A stretch of DNA of 64,000 bases from Diplocloster hominis (GCF_032380655.1 NZ_JAWDIY010000010.1:124001-188000), one strand, 5' to 3'; positions 16,324 through 25,206 are shown, numbered from the stretch's first letter. Translations and numbers: made by a program. Notes: a model not told the origin generated them from the sequence alone.

Positions 16324-17370
16324 ATGAAAAGAAAACTTATGAAAAGTGTATTGGCGGCCATACTGGCGGGCCTCATGATGACGACAGGATGTACATCAAA
16401 GGCGGAAGAACCTGCAAATGCAGACGCTCCCCAGGGAACCGAAGCCGGGGCGGCTCAGACCACGGCGGCTCCAGACGCGGCGCAGACAGAGGATCAGAAA
16501 GCAGAGAAAGGCAGCTATAAGATCGGTTATACCATACAGGATCTGGCAAATCCCACCTGGGCGGCTAAGATTCAGTATATCACGGAAATGTGCGATGAGC
16601 TGGGATGGGAGGTAGCAGCGGTCGATAATGGCGCAGACTCCGGAAAGCAGATCACCCAGGTTGAGAACTTTGTGACCAGCGGTGTGGACGTAGTGGTCGT
16701 TCAGCCGGCGGATGCGAATTCCCTGACGGACGTGTCGAAGAAAGCGCATGACAAGGACATCTACATGATGGCGGACGGCGTATCTTTCCCGGAAGCGGAT
16801 CTTTCCTATATTAATGATAACTTTACCGTAGGGAAAATGGTGGGAACCGCCTGCGGCGAATGGCTGAATCAAACGTTCGGAGAGGATGCGAAGACAGAGG
16901 TCGCGATCTATGAATGGCCTTCCATCAAAGAATGTATCGACCGTGTGGATGGCATGAAGGAAGGGTTAAAAGAGACCGCTCCCAACGCACAGGTGGTGGC
17001 ATCCGCATCCGCGGCCAACGTAACCGACGGCATGTCCAACGCGGAAAATATTTTGCAGGCACACCCGGACGTGAAAGCATTTATGTGCTTTGGCGACGGC
17101 GGAGCCCTGGGTGCAAGCGAGGTTCTGGAGGCAAAGGGAACAGGGGCCGATGAAGTCGGCATCTTCTCCATCGACGGAACCGACGAAGCGCTGACAAAGA
17201 TCAAAAACAATACACCTTTTAAAATGTCTGTGAGCCTGGGCAGCCCGAAGGGACAGGCGGAAGGAATTATGGAAGCTCTGCAGGCGCTTTTCAGCGGCAG
17301 CTATGAAGAAGTATATTATACCCCGAATGAAGTCGTGGACAGCTCCAATGTGGATGAATATCTGAAATAG
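16324..17370 (+). CDS. Sugar-binding lipoprotein of the second ribose-type ABC importer
   Basis: A 348-residue binding protein with lipobox TTGC (Cys23), an Ala/Glu/Gln-rich linker to about residue 60, and a type I fold: YTIQDLANPTWAAKIQYI, VDNGADSGKQITQVENFV, VVQPADANSLTDV and the late MCFGDGGALGASEVL and IDGTDEAL segments. The family captures pentoses, hexoses or autoinducer-like sugars. The ribosome site AAAAGGAGAAGG precedes the ATG. Order here is binding protein, ATPase, permease, unlike the first importer, so the two systems are not a recent tandem duplication. Confidence 0.9.
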   Translation: MKRKLMKSVLAAILAGLMMTTGCTSKAEEPANADAPQGTEAGAAQTTAAPDAAQTEDQKAEKGSYKIGYTIQDLANPTWAAKIQYITEMCDELGWEVAAVDNGADSGKQITQVENFVTSGVDVVVVQPADANSLTDVSKKAHDKDIYMMADGVSFPEADLSYINDNFTVGKMVGTACGEWLNQTFGEDAKTEVAIYEWPSIKECIDRVDGMKEGLKETAPNAQVVASASAANVTDGMSNAENILQAHPDVKAFMCFGDGGALGASEVLEAKGTGADEVGIFSIDGTDEALTKIKNNTPFKMSVSLGSPKGQAEGIMEALQALFSGSYEEVYYTPNEVVDSSNVDEYLK

Positions 17371-17379
17371 CAAAAATGT

Positions 17380-17411
17380 GCACAGCCTGCCTTATGTGAG
17401 ACGGGCTGTGC
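17380..17411 (+). promoter_or_regulatory. Stem-loop between binding protein and ATPase genes
   Basis: GCACAGCC (17380-17387) pairs with GGCTGTGC (17404-17411). There is no T-run, so this is more likely an mRNA-stabilising or partial processing structure that raises binding-protein level relative to the ATPase. Downstream are two exact copies of GCCCGCAATTTCA (17431, 17471) and a third partial copy (17523). Confidence 0.5.
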
Positions 17412-17549
17412 AGATTAGATGAAATCGGCGGCCCGCAATTTCAGGAGAAGGAAGCTTCTAAAAGAAGGAAGCCCGCAATTTCAAATGAGGGAAGTTTAGA
17501 TTTCAGAAGAACAGAACCACATGCAATTTCAGAAGCAAAGGGTGAAGAT

Positions 17550-19034
17550 ATGGAAAATAACAACATACTATCGGTTCAGGAAATCGTGAAAGAATACCCC
17601 GGGGTAAAAGCCCTTGACAAGGTCAGCCTAGATTTCAGAAAAGGGGAGATCCATGCGCTTATGGGAGAAAACGGCGCGGGAAAATCCACGCTGATCAAGG
17701 TGATCGCCGGGGCGATTCAGCCGGACGGCGGCGCCATCTATATGGACGGAAAAAAAATAGAAGCCATGGATACGAAGATATCCAAGGATCTGGGCATTGC
17801 GATTATTTACCAGGAATTAATGATGGTACCTGCCCTTTCCGCCTCGGAAAATGTCTTCCTGGGCTCTGCGGTTCGAAAAGGCGTGATGATCGAGCGAAAA
17901 GAGATGGAGAGGCGTTCCCGTAAAATATTTGAGGATCTGGGTATCAAAATAGATGTCAGAAAACCGGTGGGAAAGCTGACCGTAGCCTATCAGCAGATGG
18001 TCGAAATCGCCAGAGCACTGTCAAAGAATGCGAGAGTCCTGATCATGGACGAACCCTCCGCAGCCCTGACGGAAGAAGAAGTCCAGACCATGCTGCGGCT
18101 GGTTCTGAAGCTGAAGGAAGCTGGTGTGACGATCATCTACGTCTCTCACAGGCTGGATGAGGTGTTCCAGATTACAGACCGGATCTCCGTGCTGCGGGAT
18201 GGCCGGTATATTACCACACTGAACACAAAGGATACGGATAAAACGGAATTAATTCATTATATGGTAGGCAGGGATTTAAACGAGACATTTCCGGCCCGCA
18301 ACAGCAGGATCGGGGAAGTGGGGCTGGAGATTAAAAACTTCTCCGGAAACGGAGTGAAGGACATCAGCCTGTCCGTAAGGCACGGTGAGATACTGGGCCT
18401 TGGAGGCCTGGTGGGGGCAGGAAGGACGGAGCTGGCCCAATTGATCTACGGCCTGAAAAAAACGGAGACCGGAGAGCTTTACCTGGACGGAAAACGGACC
18501 GCAATCCGTTCGCCGAAGCAGGCCGTGCGCTGCGGGATGGGCCTGATTCCGGAAGACAGAAAGCAGCTGGGACTGCTGCTGGATTTCGACCTGCAGGAAA
18601 ATATATCCCTGCCGTCCCTGCCGAGGATATCCAAAGGGATCATGATCAGGAAAAGACAGGAAGGGAAAATGGCACAAGACCAGCAAACCGCGCTGAACAT
18701 AAAGACTCCTTCCATGAAACAGAAAGCCAAAAACTTAAGCGGCGGTAATCAACAAAAGGTAGTACTGGCCAAATGGCTGGGAGCCAATTGTGAGTATCTG
18801 ATTTTCGACGAGCCTACGAGAGGAATCGATGTCGGCGCAAAGCAGGAGATCTATAAGCTCCTGAATCGGCTGGCGGAGGAAGGAAAATGTATACTCATGA
18901 TTTCATCGGAGATGGAAGAACTGATCGGTGTCTCAGACCGGATTATCGTATTGTGTGAGGGCCGTAAGACCGGGGAACTTACCAAAGGGGAGTTCAGCCA
19001 GGAGCGTATCCTGTCACTGGCCTCCGGGACATAA
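17550..19034 (+). CDS. Sugar ABC importer ATP-binding protein (RbsA type), second system
   Basis: A 494-residue double-domain ATPase. The first domain has GENGAGKST (about 38-46), LTVAYQQMVEIARAL and VLIMDEPSAAL; the second has the altered loop GLVGAGRTEL, the intact LSGGNQQKVVLAKW and YLIFDEPTRGID. It energises import of the sugar delivered by the lipoprotein encoded upstream. The 179-bp gap from that gene carries a stem-loop and short GCAATTTCA repeats instead of a clear promoter. The ribosome site is AAAGGGTGA. Confidence 0.93.
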   Translation: MENNNILSVQEIVKEYPGVKALDKVSLDFRKGEIHALMGENGAGKSTLIKVIAGAIQPDGGAIYMDGKKIEAMDTKISKDLGIAIIYQELMMVPALSASENVFLGSAVRKGVMIERKEMERRSRKIFEDLGIKIDVRKPVGKLTVAYQQMVEIARALSKNARVLIMDEPSAALTEEEVQTMLRLVLKLKEAGVTIIYVSHRLDEVFQITDRISVLRDGRYITTLNTKDTDKTELIHYMVGRDLNETFPARNSRIGEVGLEIKNFSGNGVKDISLSVRHGEILGLGGLVGAGRTELAQLIYGLKKTETGELYLDGKRTAIRSPKQAVRCGMGLIPEDRKQLGLLLDFDLQENISLPSLPRISKGIMIRKRQEGKMAQDQQTALNIKTPSMKQKAKNLSGGNQQKVVLAKWLGANCEYLIFDEPTRGIDVGAKQEIYKLLNRLAEEGKCILMISSEMEELIGVSDRIIVLCEGRKTGELTKGEFSQERILSLASGT

Positions 19035-19050
19035 TGGAGGAGGATGGAAG

Positions 19051-20004
19051 ATGAAAGGAATTGTGTTAGAAATAAGAAAATCCAGTAAACTGCCGATTGT
19101 TTTGTTGCTGATTGGTATTATTATATTCTTTACCGTGTTGTCTCCGGCATTCTTAAGTTTTGATAATTTTCTGAATGTATTCCGTCAGATTTCCATGATT
19201 GGGATTGCGGGAATCGGTATGATCTGCGTAATGCTGACCGGCGGAATCGATCTGTCCATCAGCGCGCAGGTTACCCTGGTAAATATCGTCTGCGCATTTA
19301 TGATGGTAAATATGGGGATGCATCCGGTCCCCGCAAGCCTTGCGGCGATTCTGATCACAACCCTGCTGGGAACCTTTAACGGCATTCTGGTTGCCTATGG
19401 CAAATTAATACCGCTGATCGCGACCCTGTGTATGCAAAACATGCTGAAAGGATTGAGCTATATTATTTCCAAAGGCCAGCCAATCTTTGGATTTAACGAG
19501 TCCTTTAAGATACTGGGACAAGGATATGTGGGAGCGATACCTATTCCGGTAATCGTATTAATCATTGTGGCGGTCCTGGGGGCGGTATTCCTCAACAAAA
19601 CTTATATAGGAAGATACTTCTACTGCATCGGCGGAAACGAGGAAGCCACCAACCTTTCAGGAGTCAATACGACAAAGGTAAAAGTACTTGCATACAGTGT
19701 CTGCGGATTCTTCTCAGGTCTGGCCGGTATTGTTTGGCTTTCCAGAGTCAACTCGGGACAGCCTACCACCGGAAACGGCTTTGAATTTGACGTGATCAGC
19801 GGGATTGTATTGGGAGGCGTCAGCATTCTCGGAGGCGAGGGCGATGTGCTCGGCGCCATCCTGGGAGTGATAGTCATCGGCTTGCTGAACAACGGCCTGA
19901 CACTTCTTAATGTGGGTGAGTATTATCAGCTTCTGGTGAAAGGGTTCGTATTGCTGCTGGCAATCAGTATGGACAGTTTTAAGAGGAATTTTAAGAAGAA
20001 CTAG
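19051..20004 (+). CDS. Sugar ABC importer permease (RbsC type), second system
   Basis: A 317-residue membrane protein. I start it at ATG 19051 because GGAGGAGG lies just upstream; the frame extends back into the ATPase gene, but that part is a shadow. Family features are VMLTGGIDLSISAQVTL (about 54-70), and GGVSILGGEGDVLGAILG near the end, the ATPase-coupling segment. Eight or more membrane spans are apparent. It is the last gene of the hydrolase-dehydrogenase-importer operon; the next gene, hisA, has no functional link to it. Confidence 0.92.
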   Translation: MKGIVLEIRKSSKLPIVLLLIGIIIFFTVLSPAFLSFDNFLNVFRQISMIGIAGIGMICVMLTGGIDLSISAQVTLVNIVCAFMMVNMGMHPVPASLAAILITTLLGTFNGILVAYGKLIPLIATLCMQNMLKGLSYIISKGQPIFGFNESFKILGQGYVGAIPIPVIVLIIVAVLGAVFLNKTYIGRYFYCIGGNEEATNLSGVNTTKVKVLAYSVCGFFSGLAGIVWLSRVNSGQPTTGNGFEFDVISGIVLGGVSILGGEGDVLGAILGVIVIGLLNNGLTLLNVGEYYQLLVKGFVLLLAISMDSFKRNFKKN

Positions 20005-20133
20005 GATTTGGCAGAAAGGATTGAGCAGAAAGATAAAAGTATATATTTACAAGACCATCGCCTTATAGGATAATAAGTGAAGAACACTTTCCCCTTTGCA
20101 AAGGAGCGTTATCAGAAAGGCAGGGCTTTGTAT

Positions 20134-20919
20134 ATGAAATTTCGTCCATGCATTGATATACATAACGGACAGGTAAAACAAATCATCGGAGGAAGCCTGC
20201 AGGACCAGGGAGACCAGGCTTTAGAGAACTTCGTGGCAGAGAAGGATGCGGCCTACTATGCCCGGTTCTATCACAAAGACGGGCTTAGCGGCGGGCATAT
20301 CATACTGCTGAATCACAGGGACTCCCCTTATTATGAGGCCACAAGGCACCAGGCGGAACTGGCGTTAAAAGCCTGCCCGGGAGAATTTCAGATCGGCGGG
20401 GGGATCGCCCTTAACAACGCGTTGGATTACTTGCGGATGGGCGCTTCCCATGTGATCGTGACCTCCTATGTATTCCGGGAAGGGAAAATTCAGGAGGAAA
20501 ATCTTAAGACCATCAGCCGTCTGGTGGGGAGAGAACACCTGGTTCTGGACCTGAGCTGCCGGCAAAAAGAGGACGGTTATTATATCGTAACGGACCGGTG
20601 GCAGAATTTTACGGAAGTCAAAGTGAATCCGGAAACACTGGATGAACTGGCCGTCTATTGCGACGAATTTCTGATCCATGCCGCGGACGTGGAGGGCAGG
20701 GCACAGGGAATCGAGTACGATCTGGTGGAAATGTTAGGGGAGTGGGAGGGAATCCCGGTCACCTATGCCGGCGGTGTTGGAAATTTCGACCATCTGGAGC
20801 AATTATACATACTGGGACAGAATCGCCTGGATGTGACGATCGGCAGTGCGCTGGACCTTTTTGGCGGCTCCATGGATTATAATAGAGTGCTGGACTTTTG
20901 CGAAGCGTCCAGGGAATAA
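20134..20919 (+). CDS. hisA: Eukaryote-type HisA (ProFAR isomerase, yeast His6-like)
   Basis: A 261-residue TIM barrel for the fourth step of histidine synthesis (isomerisation of ProFAR to PRFAR). The sequence follows the eukaryotic subfamily: CIDIHNGQVKQIIGGSL at the start, YYARFYHKDGLSGGHIILL, the FQIGGGIALNNAL phosphate loop, HVIVTSYVF, VLDLSCRQKEDGYYIV, FLIHAADVEG and TIGSALDLFGG. Standard bacterial HisA has quite different segments. I start it at ATG 20134, which matches the family start; a GTG at 20077 is an in-frame alternative with an AGGA upstream. No other his gene is near. The subfamily is known from some Clostridia and is a good candidate for old lateral transfer. Confidence 0.88.
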   Translation: MKFRPCIDIHNGQVKQIIGGSLQDQGDQALENFVAEKDAAYYARFYHKDGLSGGHIILLNHRDSPYYEATRHQAELALKACPGEFQIGGGIALNNALDYLRMGASHVIVTSYVFREGKIQEENLKTISRLVGREHLVLDLSCRQKEDGYYIVTDRWQNFTEVKVNPETLDELAVYCDEFLIHAADVEGRAQGIEYDLVEMLGEWEGIPVTYAGGVGNFDHLEQLYILGQNRLDVTIGSALDLFGGSMDYNRVLDFCEASRE

Positions 20920-20942
20920 GAGTAGATAGGGAACACGGATTC

Positions 20943-20975
20943 GGAGAATTCTGACAGAATTCTCCATTTTTCGTG
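20943..20975 (+). terminator. Rho-independent terminator of hisA
   Basis: GGAGAATTCT (20943-20952), loop GAC, AGAATTCTCC (20956-20965), then ATTTTTCGTGTTTT. A perfect 10-bp stem. Confidence 0.85.
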
Positions 20976-21117
20976 TTTTAACGAAAGATTTCACAAAAAG
21001 TTAAGAATTTCAGACAAAATTCTCTGCTATAATGGATACGGAAATTTTAGTATGCAGATAATATCCGGGCATGTCTATAACCGGATTCTCAATACAGACA
21101 GGTTTAAAGGAGAACTC

Positions 21118-22449
21118 ATGTTTCGAAAGAAATACAAATATATCATAGTTTCCATTATTATATATATGTTTCTCATAGAAAACGCTATGACTGCGCTGGC
21201 GGCCGTGCCAACTGCGGAGTTCCCGGAAGGATGGCCCCAGGGGCCCAGTGTGGAGGCGGAGTCCGCCATCGTCATGGAGGCCAGCACCGGAGCTATTTTA
21301 TATGAAAAGAATAGTCATGAAGAATTATATCCGGCCAGTATCACCAAAATTATGACAACTTTGCTGGCGCTTAAAAACAGTTCTTTAAATGAGTCCGTGA
21401 CTTTTTCTCATGATGCCGTATTCAGCGTAGGTGCTTCGGATGCCAAACTGGGGGGGATCGACGAGGGGGATAAGCTGACCATGGAGCAGTGCCTCTATGG
21501 GGTTATGCTGGCTTCGGCCAATGACGTGTCCTATGCGGTAGCGGAACATATAGGGGGAAGCTTATCCAAATTCGTGGACATGATGAATGAAGAGGCAAAA
21601 AAGCTGGGCTGTGAAAATACCCACTTCATGAATGCCAGCGGCCTGCCGGACCCGGAACACTATACGACAGCCTATGATATGGCGCTGATTTCTCAGGAAG
21701 CCCTCAAAAACCCGGTGTTCTGCCAGATCGCGCAAACCATGGTTTACACGATACCGGCGGATGAGTACTGCCCGGAACCCAGAGCCAGGGCGAATCATCA
21801 CGAGATGAAGTCCAATGGGAAATATCCGTACGACGGCTGGACAGGAGGAAAGACCGGCTGGACAGCCTCTGCCGGATACACCCTGGTCACATTTGCCCAC
21901 AAAAATAATATGGATCTGATCTGCGTGATTATGAAATCTTCCCAGACAGGCCAATATACCGATACCAAGGCGCTGTTGGACTACGGCTTTCAGAATTTTA
22001 AACGTATGAATCTGTCAGATGCAGACGCCCAGACGGCAGAACAGGAATCGGATGACAATCCACTGGGGCTGGGCGATTTTATGAAAGAACAGCCCCTGTT
22101 AGGCATCAACTCCGAGGACTACATCGTGATTCCCGGACCGGCCAGCTGGGACCAGATCGAGGCAGAGTTCATACCCGATGCCCAGGACGATGAGACGGCC
22201 GGAAGCATGCGTTATACCTATAACGGTTACTATGTCGGTACCGGACGAGTCGTGTTAAACGCAGAGAATGCGTACAAGTTCCAGGCTTCTACAAATCTAA
22301 GCCGGAAGAATTCCGCCCAAGGGATACTGAAGATTAATCCCTGGATCATCGCAGCCGCGGCGGTCCTGGCCGTCATACTGATCGTTGTTCTGATCCTGAT
22401 ATTCAGACGCCCGCGCCGCAGGCGCCGGGGGCGGAAGCTGAGGTTCTGA
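21118..22449 (+). CDS. D-alanyl-D-alanine carboxypeptidase (PBP5/DacF family)
   Basis: A 443-residue exported enzyme that trims the terminal D-Ala of peptidoglycan stems. ATG 21118 follows AAAGGAGAA. A signal peptide ends near AMTALAAV. The three active-site motifs of peptidase S11 are present: SITK (Ser74-Lys77), SAN (133-135) and KTG (245-247). A beta-rich domain follows, and the protein ends with a hydrophobic helix (WIIAAAAVLAVILIVVLIL) and an Arg-rich tail, which anchors it in the membrane as a bitopic helix rather than the amphipathic helix of E. coli PBP5. It is transcribed alone; a TATAAT lies at 21028. Confidence 0.93.
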   Translation: MFRKKYKYIIVSIIIYMFLIENAMTALAAVPTAEFPEGWPQGPSVEAESAIVMEASTGAILYEKNSHEELYPASITKIMTTLLALKNSSLNESVTFSHDAVFSVGASDAKLGGIDEGDKLTMEQCLYGVMLASANDVSYAVAEHIGGSLSKFVDMMNEEAKKLGCENTHFMNASGLPDPEHYTTAYDMALISQEALKNPVFCQIAQTMVYTIPADEYCPEPRARANHHEMKSNGKYPYDGWTGGKTGWTASAGYTLVTFAHKNNMDLICVIMKSSQTGQYTDTKALLDYGFQNFKRMNLSDADAQTAEQESDDNPLGLGDFMKEQPLLGINSEDYIVIPGPASWDQIEAEFIPDAQDDETAGSMRYTYNGYYVGTGRVVLNAENAYKFQASTNLSRKNSAQGILKINPWIIAAAAVLAVILIVVLILIFRRPRRRRRGRKLRF

Positions 22450-22490
22450 TCCCGGGGAAGCTTGATCAATGCAAAGATCCGGTAAAATGA

Positions 22491-22531
22491 TTGTAAAAAA
22501 CTGTTAATATGGTATAATAATAATACCATAT
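22491..22531 (+). promoter_or_regulatory. Promoter of hpf with palindrome over the -10 box
   Basis: TTGTAA (22491-22496), 16 bases, TATAAT (22513-22518). The -10 box lies inside a perfect dyad, ATATGGTAT and ATACCATAT separated by 7 bases (22507-22531), which looks like an operator or a structure that affects initiation. Confidence 0.6.
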
Positions 22532-22586
22532 GTGAATGCGGTAAAACGCTCCAATGTGGGAATAATTCATAAAGGAGTTGAGCATC

Positions 22587-23117
22587 ATGCGTTTTATAAT
22601 CAGCGGAAAAAATATCGATGTGACAGAAGGTTTAAGGTCAGCAATTACGGACAAGCTAGGAAAGTTAGAAAAGTACTTCACTCCTGAAACAGAAGTTATC
22701 GTAACTTTGAGTGTTGAGAAAGAAAGACAGAAAATAGAAGTAACCATTCCGGTAAAAGGAAACATTATCCGTTCAGAACAGGTCAGCAATGATATGTATG
22801 TCTCCATCGACCTGGTGGAAGAAGTGATCGAGCGGCAGTTAAAGAAATACAAGAACAAAATCGTAGATAAAAAGCAGCAGGCTTCGGGGAACTTCCAACA
22901 GGCTTATATTGACAAGGATTATGAGGAAGATGACGAAATCAGGATTATTCGTACCAAGCGTTTCGGAATGAAACCCATGTATCCGGAAGATGCCTGTATT
23001 CAAATGGAACTGTTAGGACACAGCTTTTTCGTTTTCCGCAATGCGGAAACAGACGAAGTAAATGTTGTCTATAAACGAAAAGGAAATACCTACGGACTGA
23101 TCGAACCGGAATTCTAA
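22587..23117 (+). CDS. hpf: Ribosome hibernation promoting factor, long form
   Basis: A 176-residue protein. ATG 22587 follows AAAGGAG by nine bases; a TTG nine bases earlier is less likely. The N-terminal half (MRFIISGKNIDVTEGLRSAI, VEVTIPVKGNIIRSE) is the RaiA/HPF domain that binds the mRNA/tRNA channel of the small subunit; a charged linker follows; the C-terminal 55 residues (RTKRFGMKPMYPEDACIQME, GHSFFVFRNAETDEVNVVYK) form the dimerisation domain that makes 100S ribosomes. The long form is the normal Firmicute version. It is monocistronic, with its own promoter and terminator, and is normally induced in stationary phase or stress. Confidence 0.95.
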   Translation: MRFIISGKNIDVTEGLRSAITDKLGKLEKYFTPETEVIVTLSVEKERQKIEVTIPVKGNIIRSEQVSNDMYVSIDLVEEVIERQLKKYKNKIVDKKQQASGNFQQAYIDKDYEEDDEIRIIRTKRFGMKPMYPEDACIQMELLGHSFFVFRNAETDEVNVVYKRKGNTYGLIEPEF

Positions 23118-23134
23118 AGATATAGAATAAAGAT

Positions 23135-23178
23135 GCGCTGTCGTTATCAGAGGACAATCTGAACGACAGCGCTTTTTT
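23135..23178 (+). terminator. Terminator of hpf
   Basis: GCGCTGTCGTT (23135-23145) and AACGACAGCGC (23162-23172), perfect 11-bp stem, followed by a run of T. Confidence 0.9.
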
Positions 23179-23232
23179 ACCGGGAAACCATGTTTTGGGA
23201 TACCTGCTGCATAAAAACTCCGTACGGCCGGA

Positions 23233-23259
23233 ACTCATTCATTTAACCGGCATAATCTA
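23233..23259 (+). promoter_or_regulatory. Sigma-K-like promoter of the thioester protein gene
   Basis: AC (23233-23234), 16 bases, CATAATCTA (23251-23259). This fits the mother-cell sigma-K consensus, AC-N16-CATAnnnTA. The consensus carries little information, so a chance match is possible. No sigma-A pair was found in the 130-bp upstream spacer. Confidence 0.4.
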
Positions 23260-23307
23260 TTATAGGTAAGAACTATTTACCAATGGACTATAAAAGGAGT
23301 AATTAAA

Positions 23308-25083
23308 ATGATAGAAATAGATAATGCGCTGCAGGTATCATTGTCGCGTCCCTTCCTTATATACGAGGGTTCGGATATTACAGGAACCGTTGATGGAAAT
23401 GCAGGGCCGGAAAGCTACTGCAGCCTGTCCTATACAGGAGCTTCCCGGTATCGCCTGAACAGAGAAGACCACAATCAGATCTTCCAGTTTTTCCTTACCG
23501 CGCAGGGGAGTGAGAGACTGGCTTACTGCCTGGATAAATTCGCCGATGGCCCCTACGGTGACGTCCCTTATCAAAGTACCACATTCGAAAGCCTGTTTCC
23601 AAATGCAACGGCCAGGCAAAAAACTATGCTGGCATGGATTTTGGCAAACGCATTCCCCACAGTAAACGCTTCCGATACCTTCGCGCTGGTCGGTGTCGAC
23701 GACAAAGCCTCCCCGGTTCTGGATAACAACGATGCCTATGCGGTGGTACAGATAGCGGTGTGGGTACTGCTGGGCCAGATCGCCCCGGACGAAGTCTACT
23801 TTCTGGACTGTACAACCGGAGCGCCCCATCCCAAATCCGACCGCTTAAGAGCCGCAGTACTAAAACTTCTGGAACTGGCCGGCAGCTACGCAGATGCCGG
23901 CACGACCGGTAATTCCAGCATTTTGGGGGCATCTACCTGTACCTGCAGCAATGAACTCATCAACTGCTGCAACAAAGGCAGTATACCCGGTAATCCAGCA
24001 ACGCCATATCTCATATTTCGCGGCTGTCCAAATGAAATACGCACGGTCTGTGACCGGGTAATGGTGGGACCTTTCCGGCTTCTCTCCAACTTTAACGGCC
24101 AGCCCGCGATTACGATAGAACCTCTGTGCGTATGTGACGATGACTTCACAGCCACGTACGTGGACTTTTGCGGTAATCCGATAACCTATCCGACGTTAAA
24201 TCAAGAGTTTTATATCGCACTGCGTATGTGTTCCAACAGCCTGTGTTTTCGCGTAAAAGCAACCCTTACCGGGACGATCACCCGCGTAATCACAATGAAA
24301 CCTAACAGTACAGCGTTAAACTATCAGCCGATCGGCGCCACCTTTGAGGATCAGACTGTAACACAGTCCGCTGATATCTGCGTATGCCTGATCAACCCTC
24401 AATTAGTAGGCAAGGGGAAAAGCCATGGCAATGGTATCCAAATACTGAATAACAACAATAATAACAACAATAACAATAATAATACGAATAATAACAGTAA
24501 CAATAATGGAAATGCCGGCGGCCTGATATGTGGTTTGCCATATCCGCCCTTTATAGGATGGCCGTGTTGTATTCCATGGTGGATGTGTCCGCAGGATACT
24601 GATCGGCCGCCTTATCCGCCTAGACCTCCGTATCCGCCTAAACCACCATATCCACCGTACCCCCCATATCCACCAGAACCACCATACCCGCCATATCCAC
24701 CTAAACCCCCATATCCACCAGAACCACCGTACCCCCCATATCCACCTAAACCACCATACCCGCCTTATCCACCTAAACCCCCATATCCACCAGAACCGCC
24801 GTATCCGCCATACCCGCCTAAACCACCATATCCTCCGGAGCCGCCGTGTCCGCCGAAGCCATGTCCTCCAGAGCCGCCGTGTCCGCCGAAGCCATGTCCT
24901 CCGGAGCCGCCGTGCCCGCCGAAGCCATGTCCTCCGGAGCCGCCGTGCCCGCCGAAGCCATGTCCTCCAAAGCCGCCGTGCCCTCCAGAACCGCCGTGCC
25001 CGCCAAAACCACCCTGTATATGTGAGCCATGCTGTAAAATACCCTATTGTCCTATAAAATCGCCCTCCCCCCAGGCTCACTGA
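23308..25083 (+). CDS. Thioester-domain protein with Asn-rich linker and Pro/Cys-rich tail; candidate spore-surface protein
   Basis: A 591-residue protein. Residues about 60-160 look like a thioester (TQXA/TED) domain: Cys74 in ERLAYCLDKFADGP and Gln148 in AYAVVQIAVWVLLG fit the paired Cys and aromatic-ended Gln motifs that form an internal Cys-Gln thioester, used to bond covalently to host or surface amines. Residues about 170-375 are Cys-rich (CTCSNELINCC, CVCDDDF) and may hold a beta-sandwich. Then comes an Asn run (about 380-403) and a tail of PPYPP, KPPYPPEPP and CPPKPCPPEPP repeats to the end. There is no signal peptide and no sorting signal, unlike classic pilus-tip thioester proteins. 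Strong AAAGGAG site. A sigma-K-like promoter lies upstream, so I infer mother-cell synthesis and assembly on the spore. Confidence 0.7.
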   Translation: MIEIDNALQVSLSRPFLIYEGSDITGTVDGNAGPESYCSLSYTGASRYRLNREDHNQIFQFFLTAQGSERLAYCLDKFADGPYGDVPYQSTTFESLFPNATARQKTMLAWILANAFPTVNASDTFALVGVDDKASPVLDNNDAYAVVQIAVWVLLGQIAPDEVYFLDCTTGAPHPKSDRLRAAVLKLLELAGSYADAGTTGNSSILGASTCTCSNELINCCNKGSIPGNPATPYLIFRGCPNEIRTVCDRVMVGPFRLLSNFNGQPAITIEPLCVCDDDFTATYVDFCGNPITYPTLNQEFYIALRMCSNSLCFRVKATLTGTITRVITMKPNSTALNYQPIGATFEDQTVTQSADICVCLINPQLVGKGKSHGNGIQILNNNNNNNNNNNNTNNNSNNNGNAGGLICGLPYPPFIGWPCCIPWWMCPQDTDRPPYPPRPPYPPKPPYPPYPPYPPEPPYPPYPPKPPYPPEPPYPPYPPKPPYPPYPPKPPYPPEPPYPPYPPKPPYPPEPPCPPKPCPPEPPCPPKPCPPEPPCPPKPCPPEPPCPPKPCPPKPPCPPEPPCPPKPPCICEPCCKIPYCPIKSPSPQAH

Positions 25084-25162
25084 ATACGATCCTAAAATAC
25101 AGATCTCCCCGCACAGGAGATTCTCCTTAAGCCGGATGCAGCTTCATATCAGTTTGTAAAAA

Positions 25163-25206
25163 GTGGCCGTAACAATAATAGTTGACTGTTACGGCCACAT
25201 TTTTTC
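25163..25206 (+). terminator. Terminator of the thioester protein gene
   Basis: GTGGCCGTAACA (25163-25174) and TGTTACGGCCAC (25187-25198), perfect 12-bp stem, followed by ATTTTTT. Confidence 0.92.

Noticed and set aside
24403..25080. Long minus-strand frame rich in Trp, Arg and Phe opposite the Pro-rich tail
   Set aside because: It is the complement of the PPYPP/CPPKP codon repeats; it has no ribosome site or domain, and the plus-strand frame has the thioester domain and a strong site.
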